Of a stretch of DNA of 64,000 bases, positions 63,830 through 64,000 are shown piece after piece (the stretch's first letter is position 1; the number at the start of each line of letters is the position of its first letter). The position numbers and the translations under genes were made by a program. The notes under the pieces were generated by a model. That model saw only the letters and a program-made list of their open reading frames with translations. It searched no databases and had not been told where the DNA came from. Location of the stretch: assembly GCF_036226505.1 (NCBI RefSeq), contig NZ_CP108484.1, forward strand, positions 248,001 to 312,000, in the 5' to 3' direction. The stretch is from Kitasatospora sp. NBC_01246. Lineage in GTDB: Bacteria > Actinomycetota > Actinomycetes > Streptomycetales > Streptomycetaceae.

Positions 63830-64000
63830 ACCCACTGAACATCACCCACCGCGACGCGCCCACCGGCCCCGCTCTGCAGGTCGTCGGCGACCTCGACTAC
63901 GAACACGCTCCCACCCTGCGCGCACGCGTGGAGTACCTCGCGCTGCGCCCCGGCCAGTGCCTGGTCATCGACCTGTCCGGCGTGGAGTTCTGCGACTCCA
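63826..64000 (+). CDS. STAS-domain anti-anti-sigma factor, cut by window end
   Basis: 58 residues are visible from ATG 63826, which overlaps the rsbP stop by four bases. The pattern PTGPALQVVGDLDYEHAPTL, RARVEYLALRPGQCLVIDLS and GVEFCDS fits SpoIIAA/RsbV-type antagonists. The window ends at the conserved DS of the DSxG site, where the phosphorylated Ser lies just downstream. It should be the substrate of the preceding phosphatase. The anti-sigma kinase and sigma factor are beyond the window. Confidence 0.85.
   Translation, partial: MNPLNITHRDAPTGPALQVVGDLDYEHAPTLRARVEYLALRPGQCLVIDLSGVEFCDS

Overview
This is a window of very high GC DNA (third codon positions almost always G or C) with GTG and TTG starts, Sec signal peptides on many products, a LAxTG-type sortase signal, a Streptomyces killer-toxin-like protein pair, Rhs polymorphic toxins and an RsbQ/RsbP/STAS stress module. 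Together these point to a Streptomycetaceae chromosome (Streptomyces or Kitasatospora), most likely an accessory or arm region, because secreted, antagonistic and resistance-like genes outnumber housekeeping genes. The genus is inferred, not proven.

Left part (0-12.6 kb): mostly secreted products. It holds a phosphodiesterase-like phosphatase with a possible PHO box, a LASTG cell-wall protein, a secreted NucA/NucB-type nuclease followed directly by a cytoplasmic ComJ/Nin-like (nuclease inhibitor) gene, a stand-alone glucose-6-phosphate dehydrogenase, the first killer-toxin-like beta/gamma-crystallin protein, a small secreted protein and an M9 collagenase.

Polymorphic toxin locus (12.8-25.1 kb): a 2432-residue Rhs protein with a bulb-lectin insertion and a papain-fold (glutamine deamidase type) C-terminal toxin, its Imm35/YrhB-like immunity gene 17 bp downstream, and a divergent 1435-residue secreted DNRLRE/ricin/LamG protein.

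Middle (25.1-40.7 kb): a PLP decarboxylase, a small Lys-rich membrane protein, a secreted beta-propeller, and a tight three-gene operon (ATP-grasp ligase, then a dikinase with its phosphohistidine-like segment before the ATP domain, then an MFS exporter) that looks like a small uncharacterised biosynthesis/export system. Then come a membrane protein, a Cys-rich COG2345 regulator with DUF3291, a RidA/LysR divergent pair, a monooxygenase-like protein and a glutathionyl-hydroquinone reductase preceded by a putative leader peptide.

Right part (40.9-64 kb): an LLM flavin oxidoreductase, the second killer-toxin-like gene, two TetR/FAD-monooxygenase pairs each with visible palindromic operators, an aminoglycoside-phosphotransferase-like gene, a NarL-type two-component system, hydrolases, a divergent pair of DJ-1 family genes, an Rv1747-like FHA-ABC exporter, a frameshifted recombinase-like gene, and an rsbQ-rsbP-STAS operon cut by the window end.

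Method limits: functions come from reading motifs in translated sequence and from memory of families; no database search was run. No rRNA, tRNA, CRISPR array, transposase or intact integrase was seen.
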